Shown piece by piece: positions 13,360 to 23,889 of a DNA stretch of 64,000 bases (position 1 is the first letter of the stretch; every line of letters begins with the position of its first letter). A program made the position numbers and the translations under genes. The notes beneath the pieces were generated by a model that was not told the origin of the DNA, did not search any database, and saw nothing but the letters and a program-made list of their open reading frames with translations. The DNA lies in the NCBI GenBank assembly GCA_001510575.1, contig LNGK01000003.1, positions 2,395,369 through 2,459,368 of the forward strand, in the 5' to 3' direction. Origin of the DNA: Knoxdaviesia capensis (Eukaryota; Ascomycota; Sordariomycetes; Microascales; Gondwanamycetaceae).

Positions 13360-14535
13360 TGGCACCCAGAGAGACACGGCTGCAGGGTGGCACTCCTGCT
13401 GTGCTGCATGCATGGAAATGGCACCATCCTGCGGGTATGAACATGGCCGTTTGTTTATACTGCTGCTGCCCTCTTGGGATCAACCGTCCGGTGTTGGGGA
13501 AATGCACACTCGCACACACACATATGTATGTATATATACACACTCTCTCTCCACCACGTAGAACCTGACGACCACGCCTCCAAAGACGTATATGACTGAC
13601 AGACCCTCTTCGAGAAGGCCAGAAAACATCTTCCTCTATAAAAAGAGACAAACAGCAACATACGTCCAGCTTCCGATACGTTGGTCTCCACTGGCGCGCC
13701 CGCGATAGTACTCTGCCCACTGTAGTCCCCTAGTAAAGGTACTTCGCCCGCCTGGAGGCCAGAAAAAGGTGAGATCTAAAGTCCGAAATTTATCCACTCT
13801 TTCCACCAGCGGAAAAAAAAAAACAGAAAGTAAAAAAATAAAATAAAATACAATAAAAATAAAAATAAAAAATAAAAAGCGCTGGCCGCCTCTCCCAGTA
13901 TTTCGCTCCTTCCTCGCCTAAGTGTCGCTGGTATCACTCGCTCCTTCGCTCTCTCTATAGCGCTTCTTGCCCTCTCTTTTCCTCTCTTCCCCCCTAGGAC
14001 TTTTTGACTCTATACTCACTTGCCTCTCTTCTATCTTTCATTCACTTCTTTCTTCCCTCTCCTCTCCGCTCTCTTATCTTTTTCTTCTTCTCTTCTTCTT
14101 GATTTCTCCCCAAGAAGAATCAAACATCCTGCTCCTCCTCTCTCTCCATTTCATCTTTCTCCCCCCCTTGAAGCTCCACTACTTTGTTTGCCCTGTTTCT
14201 TCGCAATCGTTTTATATCCCGTTATTCGTATTTTCTGTTATTTTTCTTTTATTTCCCATTTCCGAATCTGAAGCCGTATTAACTGTTCCTCCCATCTGCC
14301 TGACTCTCTCCCTCTCCCTCTTGTTCCTGGGCGCACGTCTGTACTCTTCAGCGGTTTGGTTGTACGCTGTGGGAATCGCCCGTCTTATCATCCGCCGGCT
14401 TCTATCTCGTTTCTCTCCGTGACTCTCTCTTTCCCTCCCCTTCCCCTTCTCTCTATCCTTACCCTCTTCACTCTATTCCTCTGCTCCTCTCTCTCCTCAT
14501 CCTCTCCTTCGCTGCTCCGGAATGTCGTTCCTCCA
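7332..14535. other. About 7.2 kb without a supportable gene
   Basis: The sequence is mixed: homopurine/homopyrimidine patches (8228-8300, 10108-10155, 13813-13880), T-rich stretches, and (TG)n at 13325-13358. Reading frames of up to 265 aa occur (for example 10924-11721, minus) but have noncoding-like composition and no domain. No tRNA or rRNA was recognised. The last 600 bp (about 13900-14535) is strongly CT-rich and is probably promoter and 5' UTR of the RING gene. Non-coding transcripts cannot be excluded from sequence alone. Confidence 0.5.
13325..13358. repeat. (TG)n microsatellite
   Basis: An uninterrupted TG dinucleotide run of about 34 bases in the large gene-free interval. Confidence 0.9.
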
Positions 14536-14660
14536 ATGTTCTCAATAACAGCATGCGTAAGTTTCGAATCTAAGTCTCAATGTGTCTGTCTCCCTTTGCC
14601 CTCGGCCTCTCTCCATCACCGTGTCTCGTCTCGTCAATGCTTCGAATGCGCTCTTCTTCT

Positions 14661-14705
<45 letters not shown>

Positions 14706-17475
14706 TGACCTTGCCTTCCTTTTGCCGCCACCCGGTGTCCGCCCTCTCTCCCTTCACGCCGTTGATCTTCTTCCGCGCGCCTCTTCCCGTCTTCACCAAG
14801 ACACCTGTCTCCCCCCCTCCAAGAATTTAAACACGGGCGGGCTTGGCAAAAACCAAAAATCATAAACATCATTTCGCAAGTAGGGCCTGCCACTAACTAA
14901 CTGTACCATCGTCGCCGTCGCCCCTTTGCTAGCACTCACTCAGATCAGAAATGTCGTGTAAGTATCTTCCACAATGTCTTTCCTCCCCCCCGGTTTTTAC
15001 CGTCCGGCCTCTCGGTCAGTCGATCGACCTCTTCACCACCACGCCGCGTCAACCTCCCCCCCTCGCCTCCTCCGTTTTCAATCCGGCCTCTGTCGCCGTC
15101 CCATGATCGCCAATGTATCGCCGATCGCCACGTCAACTTGCTGCCAACGCCGTCAACCTCATCCTAACGTGTTTTTCTTCTGCGACTCTCCAGGCTTTTA
15201 TTCAGTAACCCCGTCTGGGCCGGATCGGATACCGTCCCCACCACCATTGTTCGCAATATAAGCGCCCTTTCTGTGAGTATCTCATTCCCTCTCCGTCTCA
15301 TTCTCGCCCTCCCTCGGCCTCGCCCGGAACTCATCCGTTCCACGTCCCCCCTCCATGTAACACCTTCTCATGCAACTGTTGCACCCGTCGGTCCTTCTTT
15401 CATCTTATCTAGTCTCAAATCGCCTACGATGCCACCTACGACACCAATCTCACCACCCTCTCCACAAACCATGCCGAAACTATAAACGGCCTGTTACAAG
15501 GCCTTCTCTATGTCCCTACTCTCCCCGCCTCCGATCCGTGCTCCGAGTCACAGTACGAATATCCCGTCTTTCTCCCCCGCAACGTCACCCGAAAGGAGAA
15601 CCTCCCGCCCTCCAACTACAAGCTCATCGCCATCGCCCCGTGGTACAACGCCAATTGCACCAAGTCCTACCTGAATGCCGTTCGCTGGCATCCCGTCCGT
15701 GGCTTCATCTTCTACCGCCCCAACAACTCCACCTACAAACCCCAGGACTCCGACTCGCTGGTCTGGGATCTCGAAGACAATGGCGCCTGGAAACGCGACA
15801 CGCGATTTCCCATCTTCGCCGTGCCCGATAGCCACGGTCGCTCCATGATCAAGGCGCTCTCTCAGTATTCCGGCTCGGTGGATCAAGTGCCATTCTCCGA
15901 AAACATCACCACCATCTTCGGTCCTAACCCCCAGGATTACGTTCGTATCTGGTCGGAGCTGACGATGCAGGATGACCGCAAGACCCCGGCATTATGGACC
16001 TTCTTCGTTATTGTCATTGGTGCTCTGCTGTTTGTCATCACGCTTGTGTCACTAGCCATGAATCTAACCCAGCGACATCGACGAAAATCTCTGAAACGGA
16101 GGGTGGAAGAAGGCGTGGTTGACCTGGAAGCCATGGGTGTGGCCACCGTCCGCGTCCCCGAGGACCACGTCAAATCATTTCCGCTATACACTTACAATTT
16201 TGAGCCCGATTCAATAAACGCGCCATCCTCTCCCGTTTCCGTCGTACCGGCGTCCCCCAAGTCGCTAAGGAGTTCGCGCCTGATGGACCGTGGCACCGAT
16301 GGCCTCTCCCGACGAGGGCGACCCCACCGCTCTGGCACCTGCCGGCTGTCCGCAATGGGCACAAACTACCAGCCCCAATGCGAGATTTGCATGGAAAGCT
16401 TTGAAAATCGCGTCTCGATCATTCGCGAGCTTCCGTGCTATCACATCTTCCACCCAGAATGCATCGACGAGTTCCTCACCGAAGTCAGCTCTTTATGTCC
16501 ATTATGCAAGCAATGCATGCTACCCCGGGGCTACAGCCCAACCATTACAAACACCATGGTCATGCGGGAACGGAGAATACGCAGGCTCCGCGGTACGGTG
16601 GATTTTGGCGACGAAGAGTCCGGCATGGGCGAAGCAGGCTGGCTGTCGAAGAGCCAAGACTTACTATCCAACATTTTCTCGCGTAAAGCTGTTGCTACTC
16701 CGGCCGGTAGCCGGGATCGAGAAAAGCGTATCGCCACTCCCAGCCGAGATCCGCCAGTCAACCGGTCAGCATCCCGGCGGACGAGACGACACTCTGGCAC
16801 AACGGTGCGGTCGAATAGTCGAACCCCCGGGTCCGCACCGACGACAACGCCTGCTACCGGCGCATTATCCGACCCGCAAGCAGACCCCGCGTCTTCAACA
16901 ACTCCCACCCCACCATCGGCCCCGTTAGCCTCATCATCTGTCCCTTCAGCCTCTGGCGCTCTCCCGTTACACACTTACACGCACGAGCAAGACGTCATTC
17001 CCGAGGGCCAGGAAGTATCAGCCGAGTCGTATCTCCCCAGCTCAGCTGTCCCGCGAGAATCGTCCCCAGGGTCATCTTCGCAAGACCGGCCGCCGATTGC
17101 TGAGCCGGAAAGCAACATCGACGCGATTACCTCGATTCCTGCCACCACGAGTCAGTCCATTTGGTCGAGTCGCCGCCACCGCAGGAAATCGGTCTCCTCT
17201 TCCGAGCCAGAGTCCCCGGATGGTGCCGCGGCCAATGCTGACGACGGGCGAAGCGCTCGGCATAGGTTGCCCAGTGCTTCGATTAGACGGCGCATGCGCG
17301 AGCTTGCGGGGACGCCTATCGAGTCGGACAGGCCTTCTGAGAGATGTACGTACCGCCATTTCCCCCAATTCTGGGTTCTCCTTGGGGCTCTACACCATTA
17401 TGTTCCTCATATACTAACCCTGCTCTTGATATAGGGAGACGCGTTGTCGCGAAGATGTTCCCGGGATTTATGTAG
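14536..17475 (+). CDS. PA-like / transmembrane / RING-H2 E3 ubiquitin ligase
   Basis: Proposed exons: 14536-14556, 14944-14957, 15194-15272, 15413-17345 and 17435-17475; 695 aa. The body is certain and the first two small exons are inferred. Joining them gives a start Met and a hydrophobic leader ending LLFSNPVWA, a convincing signal peptide, with all phases matching. The luminal part (about residues 25-225) resembles a protease-associated domain (YKLIAIAPWYNANC, RGFIFYRPNN) with several N-glycosylation sequons. One TM helix spans about 231-254. The cytosolic RING-H2 runs from Cys361 (CEIC) through CYHIFHPEC to Cys400 (CPLC). A long Ser/Pro/Arg-rich, probably disordered tail ends KMFPGFM. This is the architecture of membrane E3 ligases of the PA-TM-RING type acting in the endomembrane/vacuolar system. 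The substrate is unknown. (CT)n at 14666-14702 lies in intron 1. Confidence 0.8.
14666..14702. repeat. (TC)n microsatellite in intron 1 of the RING gene
   Basis: A run of about 37 bases of alternating T and C inside the proposed 387-bp first intron. Confidence 0.88.
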
Positions 17476-18836
17476 CCAGGTGTTAGGGAAGATCGATCAC
17501 AAGCGAGACGACCAAAACATCTCATCATCAGCGTGGCTTAGTCCTTTTTTTGTCCGTTGCTTTTTTTTTCACGGATCGGGATCGTTTCCCTGGAGTTTTT
17601 AGGCGAATCAGTCTTTTTCCCATGCCGGGCTCGGCTTGCCATTTTTTGTTCGTTTTTTTTTTCTTTTTTTTTCTCGGGAAGGGCTGCAGATACCATGAAG
17701 ATTTTATGTCGGGTGGAAGGCTTTTCTTTTTCTAGCTTTTTTTCTTTCTTTTGCTCGGGACGGTTCTACGACCCCCTATCTGTTCTTTTATGGTCTTCAT
17801 TTTCCTTTTGGGGCTGTTTGGTCTCTGACCAACCAATTTTTCCCCTGCTTCCCATCGCACAACAAAAACGGAAGAGCTTTCTTTTTTGACGATCTAACTT
17901 TTTCTTTTTCCACGCTCGCAAAGACCTTGCGAGGCCGGCGTTTCTGGGGTTTTTCAAAGTGGACTGGCGTACTAGGGCTTGTTTTTTTTTTTTCTTTTTC
18001 TTCTCTGTATGGGATCGGGACGTGGAAACTTGGGGGAGGCGAGAGCATGAGGAGGGGGGAAATACTATAATGCCCCTCTGTCGGGATCACCATCCTCGTG
18101 TGTTTTCGGGCTTATTCTCTGTTTTCTCTTACTTATGATAATACATAGCTCTGCGGGTTTCCTCTCTCTGGATGTTGAGCTCATGTCTACATTTCTTTGG
18201 TGCTATATGTCGGGTTCTGGTGAACGGCAACCGTGTGTTAGTTTGGGGCTTACAAGACCTACAACAGCATGTATGGGGGGCCTCACTTCCGGGCCTCTCG
18301 CGGACTGGGATCAAATACGCCCTTGATACTTTGCAAGCACGGGCAACGCCCTCATAACTACGCAGACTCGGGCAATTCGTGTCCACTGGCCGTCTCCGGC
18401 ACAACATTTGCAATGTGCGCACCTTTACCTAGCACCACTGCGCACAGCCCTGCGGAACACGGCCGGTCCGGTCTATGATTCAGGCCGGGTCGACTGAAAC
18501 ACCACACAGATACACACACGGCGCCGGACTCCTTCCTGCCCCCCGTAACGAAAAAAAAAAACCCCAAACAAAAAAAGGCTATTGTTCTGGGTTTGTTTTG
18601 TTTCGTTGTCTGCGGGGGGGGGACGTGCGGGCGGAGGAAGGAGGACGGCAGCGGAATAGCCGGTGTGCTGGTGTCAGGGGCGGAAATGTCGAATCTGCTT
18701 GCAATGTGAATACGGCAGGGGTGGGATCTCACGGACCCTCCCCCGCCCGGACCCTAAAGTATCCCCTTTTTTATTCACCCCGCTTTCTGGGTGCTCCGGG
18801 GGCCGGCCGGAACGGTCGGTACGGCGTGTGTGTGTG

Positions 18837-18872
<36 letters not shown>

Positions 18873-19320
18873 TGCGTGTGTGTGCGGGGGGCCAAATGGC
18901 CGGGTCGGTCCGGACTGGGACCTCCGGTCCCCAGGGCCAGAGGCGGGGGAAGCTGGAGGGAAGAGGAGAAGTTCTGGTAGTATGAAGGTGAAGGAGTCGG
19001 AATTGACAGAACACCGGAAGACAAAAAACAAGAGACATGGAGATGGTTTACTCCGTCTCTTCGGAACCTGCCTATATAGACAAACCAGGGCACGGGGGGC
19101 CGATACCGAAAACGAGTACCTTGCATCTGATTCCACATTATTGCAGAGCACCTAAGGTCGGGGACCGGAACAGGGGGGAATCTTTGTTCTTCTCTGATCA
19201 ACCTCAACAAGGCAGCTAGGACACACACACACATCTGGCAGGAACAGGGAGTGAGTCGGGGCGGAAGAGTCAGTGATGGCCGTTTTAAGACCACCTCTCT
19301 CTCTCTCTCCGCTAGCTCTG
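17476..19320. other. Non-coding interval with T-rich blocks and GT repeat
   Basis: The 3' side of the RING gene is T-rich (17540-18020), as fungal 3' regions often are. A compound TG repeat occupies 18826-18884. No frame shows a domain. Confidence 0.5.
18826..18884. repeat. Compound (GT)n/(TG)n microsatellite
   Basis: Two GT blocks separated by AGG, then a 31-base TG run at 18841-18871 followed by a short degenerate tail. Confidence 0.88.
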
Positions 19321-19332
19321 TGATCCCAGCTT

Positions 19333-20188
19333 GGTGTCATCACCGCCTCCGTCGGCGGCGTGTACGGCTGGGCAGACGACCCATGGAGTCTAGTGGCCGC
19401 CCGCATCGCCCAGGAGGGCATCGTAGTCAACGAAGCCACCGGAAACCCGTTCTTCGCATCCAACGGCGGCGGCGGCGGAGGCGAGAATATATAATCTCGG
19501 TGGCATCCGTCGACGCCGACGTGGCACTCGCCAACCGCTTCGACTCGGCCTTCGCGTACCCCGGCGGCACCAGCACCACCGTTGCTGTCGGGATACGTCG
19601 GCAACCACTGGGCGGCTGCACGTTCGACGACAAGGCGTACAGCCTCGAGGCGCTGCACGTGAAGGAAGATGATGCTGTACAACACCGAGTGGCCGCTGCA
19701 GACACCCGGCTTCTCGTGACCCGGCATCGACGTGGCGCTGACCACCGCCGACTTCGGCACCTTCATGCCTCGACGCCTTCCGCGCCGGCGCCACTCGCGA
19801 GCGCCACTGGAAGTACCCGCCGGGGATCGGCCAGACCGGCTTTGTCGGCTCGGCCACCAACTACTGGCACGAGCCGCTCAGCCTCAAGTTCGACCCGCTG
19901 ACCATGGACGCCGAGAACGTCGAGCCGTTCCCCTACTACAACAAGCCGCGCGGCTAGCTGGTCGGCGACGAGTTCTTCTGGTTCGGCAAGCTGGCGAACA
20001 GCTCGTACATTGCCTTCGGAAAGTACTACAGGCGCATCGCCGCGCTGACGCCGTTCGGTAACCCCGATCACTCGAACATGTGGGACAGTGCAGTGTACCC
20101 GATCGAGGTGCTGGACCACCTGCCGCCGAAGTCCGAGTGGAGGAGCCTGAAAGGAGATGTTGACCAGTTGATGATGATGTATTTATGA
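19333..20188 (+). pseudogene. Decayed subtilisin-like serine protease (S8, Vpr-type) fragment
   Basis: Pieces of one protein appear in different + frames. From about 19340 comes a segment with SVGGVYGWADDPWSLVAARI, the block between the catalytic His and Ser of fungal minor extracellular (Vpr-like) proteases. It ends at an in-frame TAA near 19493. After a frame change, VASVDADVALANRFDSAFAY follows (from about 19500), a typical continuation. From about 19783 to 20188 a third stretch (WKYPPGIGQTGF, then GKYYRRIAALTPFGNP, WDSAVYPIEVL) resembles the C-terminal domain, with an internal TAG near 19955. No N-terminal propeptide, no Asp or His motif and no GTSMA Ser motif were found, so no active enzyme can be made. 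The decay is by indels and stops in GC-rich sequence, not CpA-to-TpA, so this is ordinary pseudogenisation rather than RIP. Assignment rests on remembered family patterns. Confidence 0.72.
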
Positions 20189-21281
20189 GGCCTGGGTATA
20201 TCTGTATATATCTATCATGACTGGGTGCATCTAGAGAAGGGAGATATCATCGGGAAGCGGAAGGGTTAGTTAGATCGCGTGTTTTATCTTCCATACTTGA
20301 GAAAACTTCAAAAGAGCCACCTCGGCAAACGGGGCCGTGAAGGCCGGCCCGGCTCCGGGTCTGTCTCCGGCTGCGTATATGTGGGGGGGTATTGCTGCGG
20401 TATGTAAAAGCGAGACTGGCCTGAACATGTCGGTGTATGTGTGATAGAAGTTCCCCAGTAAGAAAGAGGCGCTGCTCTTGAAAATGCACAACTGCGTCAT
20501 AGTGGAGAGAGATTGAAATGTTGACACGGGGAAGAGGGTAATGGGGGGACATCTTAGGGTTAGATATAAAAGTATTAGGGTTGGCTCGGGTGAGTCGTAT
20601 GCACACGTGCCTAAAGTATCAGGCACCAAGCGGCGGAAGGCAGCAATACAATCTAAAAGATGCAGGATTCACACACTTTCACCAGGTTCTTTGTTCTGCA
20701 AGCTGCAAGTTACATCGCATCTGTGACTTTCGACAGGCCTGTAACTTCTCTCTTTTCCCTCTTCCACTTAGGCATCTGCCGCCCAGTTGAACTTTTGGCG
20801 GTCTGTCGTGGCCTGAGGATTGCACGACAGCGTTCCGCGCGCCTATTTATATTGGGCTGATCTCCCGCTCAGCCTTCGAGGTCTTGATTCTCGGTCTGGA
20901 AACAGAAGTAAGTGAGGGTCAGGAAACTTGGTCACAGGCTGGTCCTTCAAACGGCCTCGTGATCGGACACTTTGGACTCGAGACCTGCTTATCGTTATCG
21001 CGCGGCTCCACGACACCGGGTTCATGATCAAAAGCCGATCTAGGAACACCAGCTATTTAGTTCTTATTTTTCTATTTTCTTGTGTTCAGCTTTTCACAAG
21101 TCGCGTCTTTGTGCACACGCGTTTGTCTCTCTATCTACACTTGTATCCAGTATTCTCACTTCCTCGCGTTGCTTGAATATCACCCGGTGCCTGTCTCCGG
21201 CTGACACCGTTACATCGCCGTCCACAAACCCCTTACTTCCCCGTATCCCCGTATGACCACACCTTTCACTTTACACCCAGC
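20189..21281. other. Intergenic, promoter side of the two-TM protein gene
   Basis: No gene is seen. Two telomere-type motifs (TTAGGGTTAG at 20554-20563 and TTAGGGTT at 20575-20582) lie about 0.7 kb upstream of the next start codon. The 21050-21275 stretch is pyrimidine-rich. Confidence 0.5.
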
Positions 21282-23414
21282 ATGGCCTCTCGCCGTGAAC
21301 CCAAAATCCCGCTCGACGGCTCATGGCGGCTGATCGAAGGCTCGGAGAACGACAGCTTCGACGCGTCGGTGGTAGCGGACTTCAACATCAACTCGTCGCC
21401 GGACTCCGGAGGCGGCGCCGTCGGATCGAGTCTTGACGGACCGCCGCGGGCGTCCGGTAGCCAGCAGCAGTCGCAGGGCGCGTACAACAGCTTCGCGTCG
21501 CAGGACAGCATCGGCGACTTTGCGCGCCGCGCCGACGACGACCAGGTCATCCTCAACTCGCCGTTCCTGCCGTCGGTGCCGTCGGCCGCCGCGGCTGTGC
21601 GCCAGCAGCGCCAGCAGTCGCGCCAGATGAAGCTGCAGCGCGACGCCGACGCCGGGAGTGTCGCGATGCGCACGCGGCGCGCCATGGCGCAGACAGCAGC
21701 CGTATCAACAGCAACGGACGACTTCCGCACCCCGGACCCGGAGTTCCACATGCCGCGCGTCGACTACCTGTCCGGCGCGCAGAGCAGCGGGCTGTCGTCG
21801 CGCACAGCGCGGCCGGGCGACTACTCCAGCGAGGCCGTCTACGCATCCGTGCGCCGGCGCGGCCCGTACGCCACTGACGGGCCAGGCAGTCCACGCCAGC
21901 GGCTGGTGACGCAGAGCTCGGAGGAGATCTCGCAGCCGGAGATGCCGACGCAGGAGTACGACTTTGACGTCATCGACAGCATGTCCACGTCGCGCAGTCC
22001 CGGGCGCAGCGCGCGGCGCGGGTCCCGCGTGACCGCGCAGAAGGGGCTCGGCGACCACGTGGCCGAGTCGGTGCCTGGAGCGGTGGTCAGTATCCTCGGC
22101 TGGTCGGTCGGCGTGGTAGCGCTGGCGTTCCGCTTCGCCCAGAAGCCGCTGGCCATCTTGCTGGCCGTGTACTTCTTCTGCGGTGGCCTGATTATGATGC
22201 AGAACATGGTCACCAAGTCCCTCTTCGTGTCGCTGTCGCCGCTGTGCCGCGTCCCGGGCGTTTCTTATCTGGAACTCGAGCTGTGTGGCGGCTCCTCGGC
22301 GTCGTCGTCGTCCGGCCACGGCTCCCAGACCATCCGCGGGACGAAGCCGGTCGAGTTCAGCGACCTGATGGACGTCCAGTCGCAGTTTGAGGCTGTTCTG
22401 GAGCACAGCGCCGACGGCGTGTCGCTGCCGCTGGAAATGAAGCGGTCGGAGTCGTCGATCCGCGACCTGCGCACTCTGGTGCGGTACAGCGACCTCGCGG
22501 CGCGCGACGAGCTGCTGATCGAGTTCGACGGCTATATCTCCACCGCGCGGCGGGTCACCAGCGACCTGCAGAAGTTCAACACCCACATCGGATCGGCCGT
22601 CGACCACATCATCAGTATCAACCGTTGGACATCGCGGTACATCAACTCCCTCGCCGAAACCATCTCGTCGTCGTCACCCGGGGCCGTCCGCACCAACAGC
22701 CATGCGCAAGCCCCCCACGACGCCTTCTCGGGCGACTGGACCTTCTGGGTGTTCTACCCGTTCCAGCCGACGTCTGCAATCGCCGCGCGCTCCGCCGCCG
22801 CCGACGAGCGCGCGCTCGCCAGCAAGTACATCGAGCACACCGCGCTCGTCAGCGACCGCATCTCGTCGCTGATCGTCGAAGCCCAGGCCATGCTCCGCCT
22901 CCTCTCGCAGGCCGAAGAGCACCTCTCGCTGATCTTCGCGATCGCGCAGCGCGACGACCGCGACCTCGCCGCGCGGCGCGCCGAGATCTTCTGGACGCTG
23001 TGGACGCTGATCGGCGCCAACTCGCGCCGCCTGCACAACCTCGACGGCCAGCTGCACCTGCTGCGCCACGTCAACGAGCAGCGCTCGCTCGCTGTCTCGC
23101 AGGTCACGGCCCTGATCGTCGAGCTCGAGACCATCCAGGCGGGGCTGAGCGACCTGCGCGACCACGTCGCCGAGCCCGAGCTGGCGGCCGCCGCGGCCCC
23201 GCCCGAGTCGCTGGACGCCGGGCCCGGCGATCACGTGCCCCGGGTCGGCGGCGTGCCGCTTGCTGTGCACATCGAGACGATCAATCGTGGCATCGAGCGG
23301 CTGGATGCGGCCCGGCAGCGGTTGCGCATTGCTGAGAACAACCGCGTTCAGGAGGCACTGAACCGGGGCGGCCTGAAGGCAGATGATAGAATGCTGGACT
23401 CTGGACGCGTGTAG
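21282..23414 (+). CDS. Unrecognised two-TM membrane protein
   Basis: A single uninterrupted 710-aa frame with strongly GC-biased third positions, so it is certainly coding. I do not recognise the family. Residues 1-255 are Ser/Arg/Gln-rich and probably disordered, with SPG-type phosphorylation-like sites. Two hydrophobic helices sit close together at about 266-286 and 289-309, separated by a short turn. A Cys-containing loop (PLCRVPGVSYLELELC) follows. Residues about 360-700 are predicted mostly helical with regular Leu/Ala heptad-like spacing, suggesting coiled coil. A hairpin anchor followed by a long helical domain would suit an organelle-membrane scaffold, but this is inference. The start codon is the first ATG after a pyrimidine-rich leader (CAGCATGGCC). 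Confidence 0.8.
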   Translation: MASRREPKIPLDGSWRLIEGSENDSFDASVVADFNINSSPDSGGGAVGSSLDGPPRASGSQQQSQGAYNSFASQDSIGDFARRADDDQVILNSPFLPSVPSAAAAVRQQRQQSRQMKLQRDADAGSVAMRTRRAMAQTAAVSTATDDFRTPDPEFHMPRVDYLSGAQSSGLSSRTARPGDYSSEAVYASVRRRGPYATDGPGSPRQRLVTQSSEEISQPEMPTQEYDFDVIDSMSTSRSPGRSARRGSRVTAQKGLGDHVAESVPGAVVSILGWSVGVVALAFRFAQKPLAILLAVYFFCGGLIMMQNMVTKSLFVSLSPLCRVPGVSYLELELCGGSSASSSSGHGSQTIRGTKPVEFSDLMDVQSQFEAVLEHSADGVSLPLEMKRSESSIRDLRTLVRYSDLAARDELLIEFDGYISTARRVTSDLQKFNTHIGSAVDHIISINRWTSRYINSLAETISSSSPGAVRTNSHAQAPHDAFSGDWTFWVFYPFQPTSAIAARSAAADERALASKYIEHTALVSDRISSLIVEAQAMLRLLSQAEEHLSLIFAIAQRDDRDLAARRAEIFWTLWTLIGANSRRLHNLDGQLHLLRHVNEQRSLAVSQVTALIVELETIQAGLSDLRDHVAEPELAAAAAPPESLDAGPGDHVPRVGGVPLAVHIETINRGIERLDAARQRLRIAENNRVQEALNRGGLKADDRMLDSGRV

Positions 23415-23889
23415 GGATCTCTTGATGCTTTTTTTGCTTTGGCTTGGCTTGTGTTCTTTGCTCGTGTTATGATCTCTGTTCTCTATACCTTCTTCAGTTT
23501 GTATGATGAGGAGTTTGGTTCATGTTTGGCTTTCTTGTTGGGCGAGGAATACTTTGCTGGTGATGCCGGCACAACACACAGGATATATAGATTCAGATGA
23601 TACGGGTGGACTCTCTGGCACAACATGTAATGATTTGAATGATATTTTGTCTTTTTCTGGCCATCATGTCGTGTGAATCTCGCCTCTCGAAGTTGACTGT
23701 GAATGTGGCTATCAACCGCTGTTAGGGTTATTAGGGTTAGGCCACCTGGCGCCAGCCGCCCATGCATTTCCCAGATTTTCATCTCGGCTCAAAACCACAT
23801 CTCTTAAAATCATCCGACAACGTCGTTGAGCTCATTCTCTTTCCACATATCCCAAGATAGCATTTGCGTGCAGTGTCAATTGGTTTACG
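23415..23889. promoter_or_regulatory. Intergenic region with tandem telobox, ThrRS promoter
   Basis: The 475-bp interval holds TTAGGGTTATTAGGGTTAG at 23722-23740, about 150 bp upstream of the synthetase start. Related TTAGGG-type boxes in yeasts and filamentous fungi bind Tbf1/Teb1-like Myb factors in promoters of translation genes; that link is inferred here. Confidence 0.45.

Noticed and set aside
18475..19155. 226-aa + frame overlapping a GT repeat
   Set aside because: Its middle is translated microsatellite (CVCV runs) and there is no domain.
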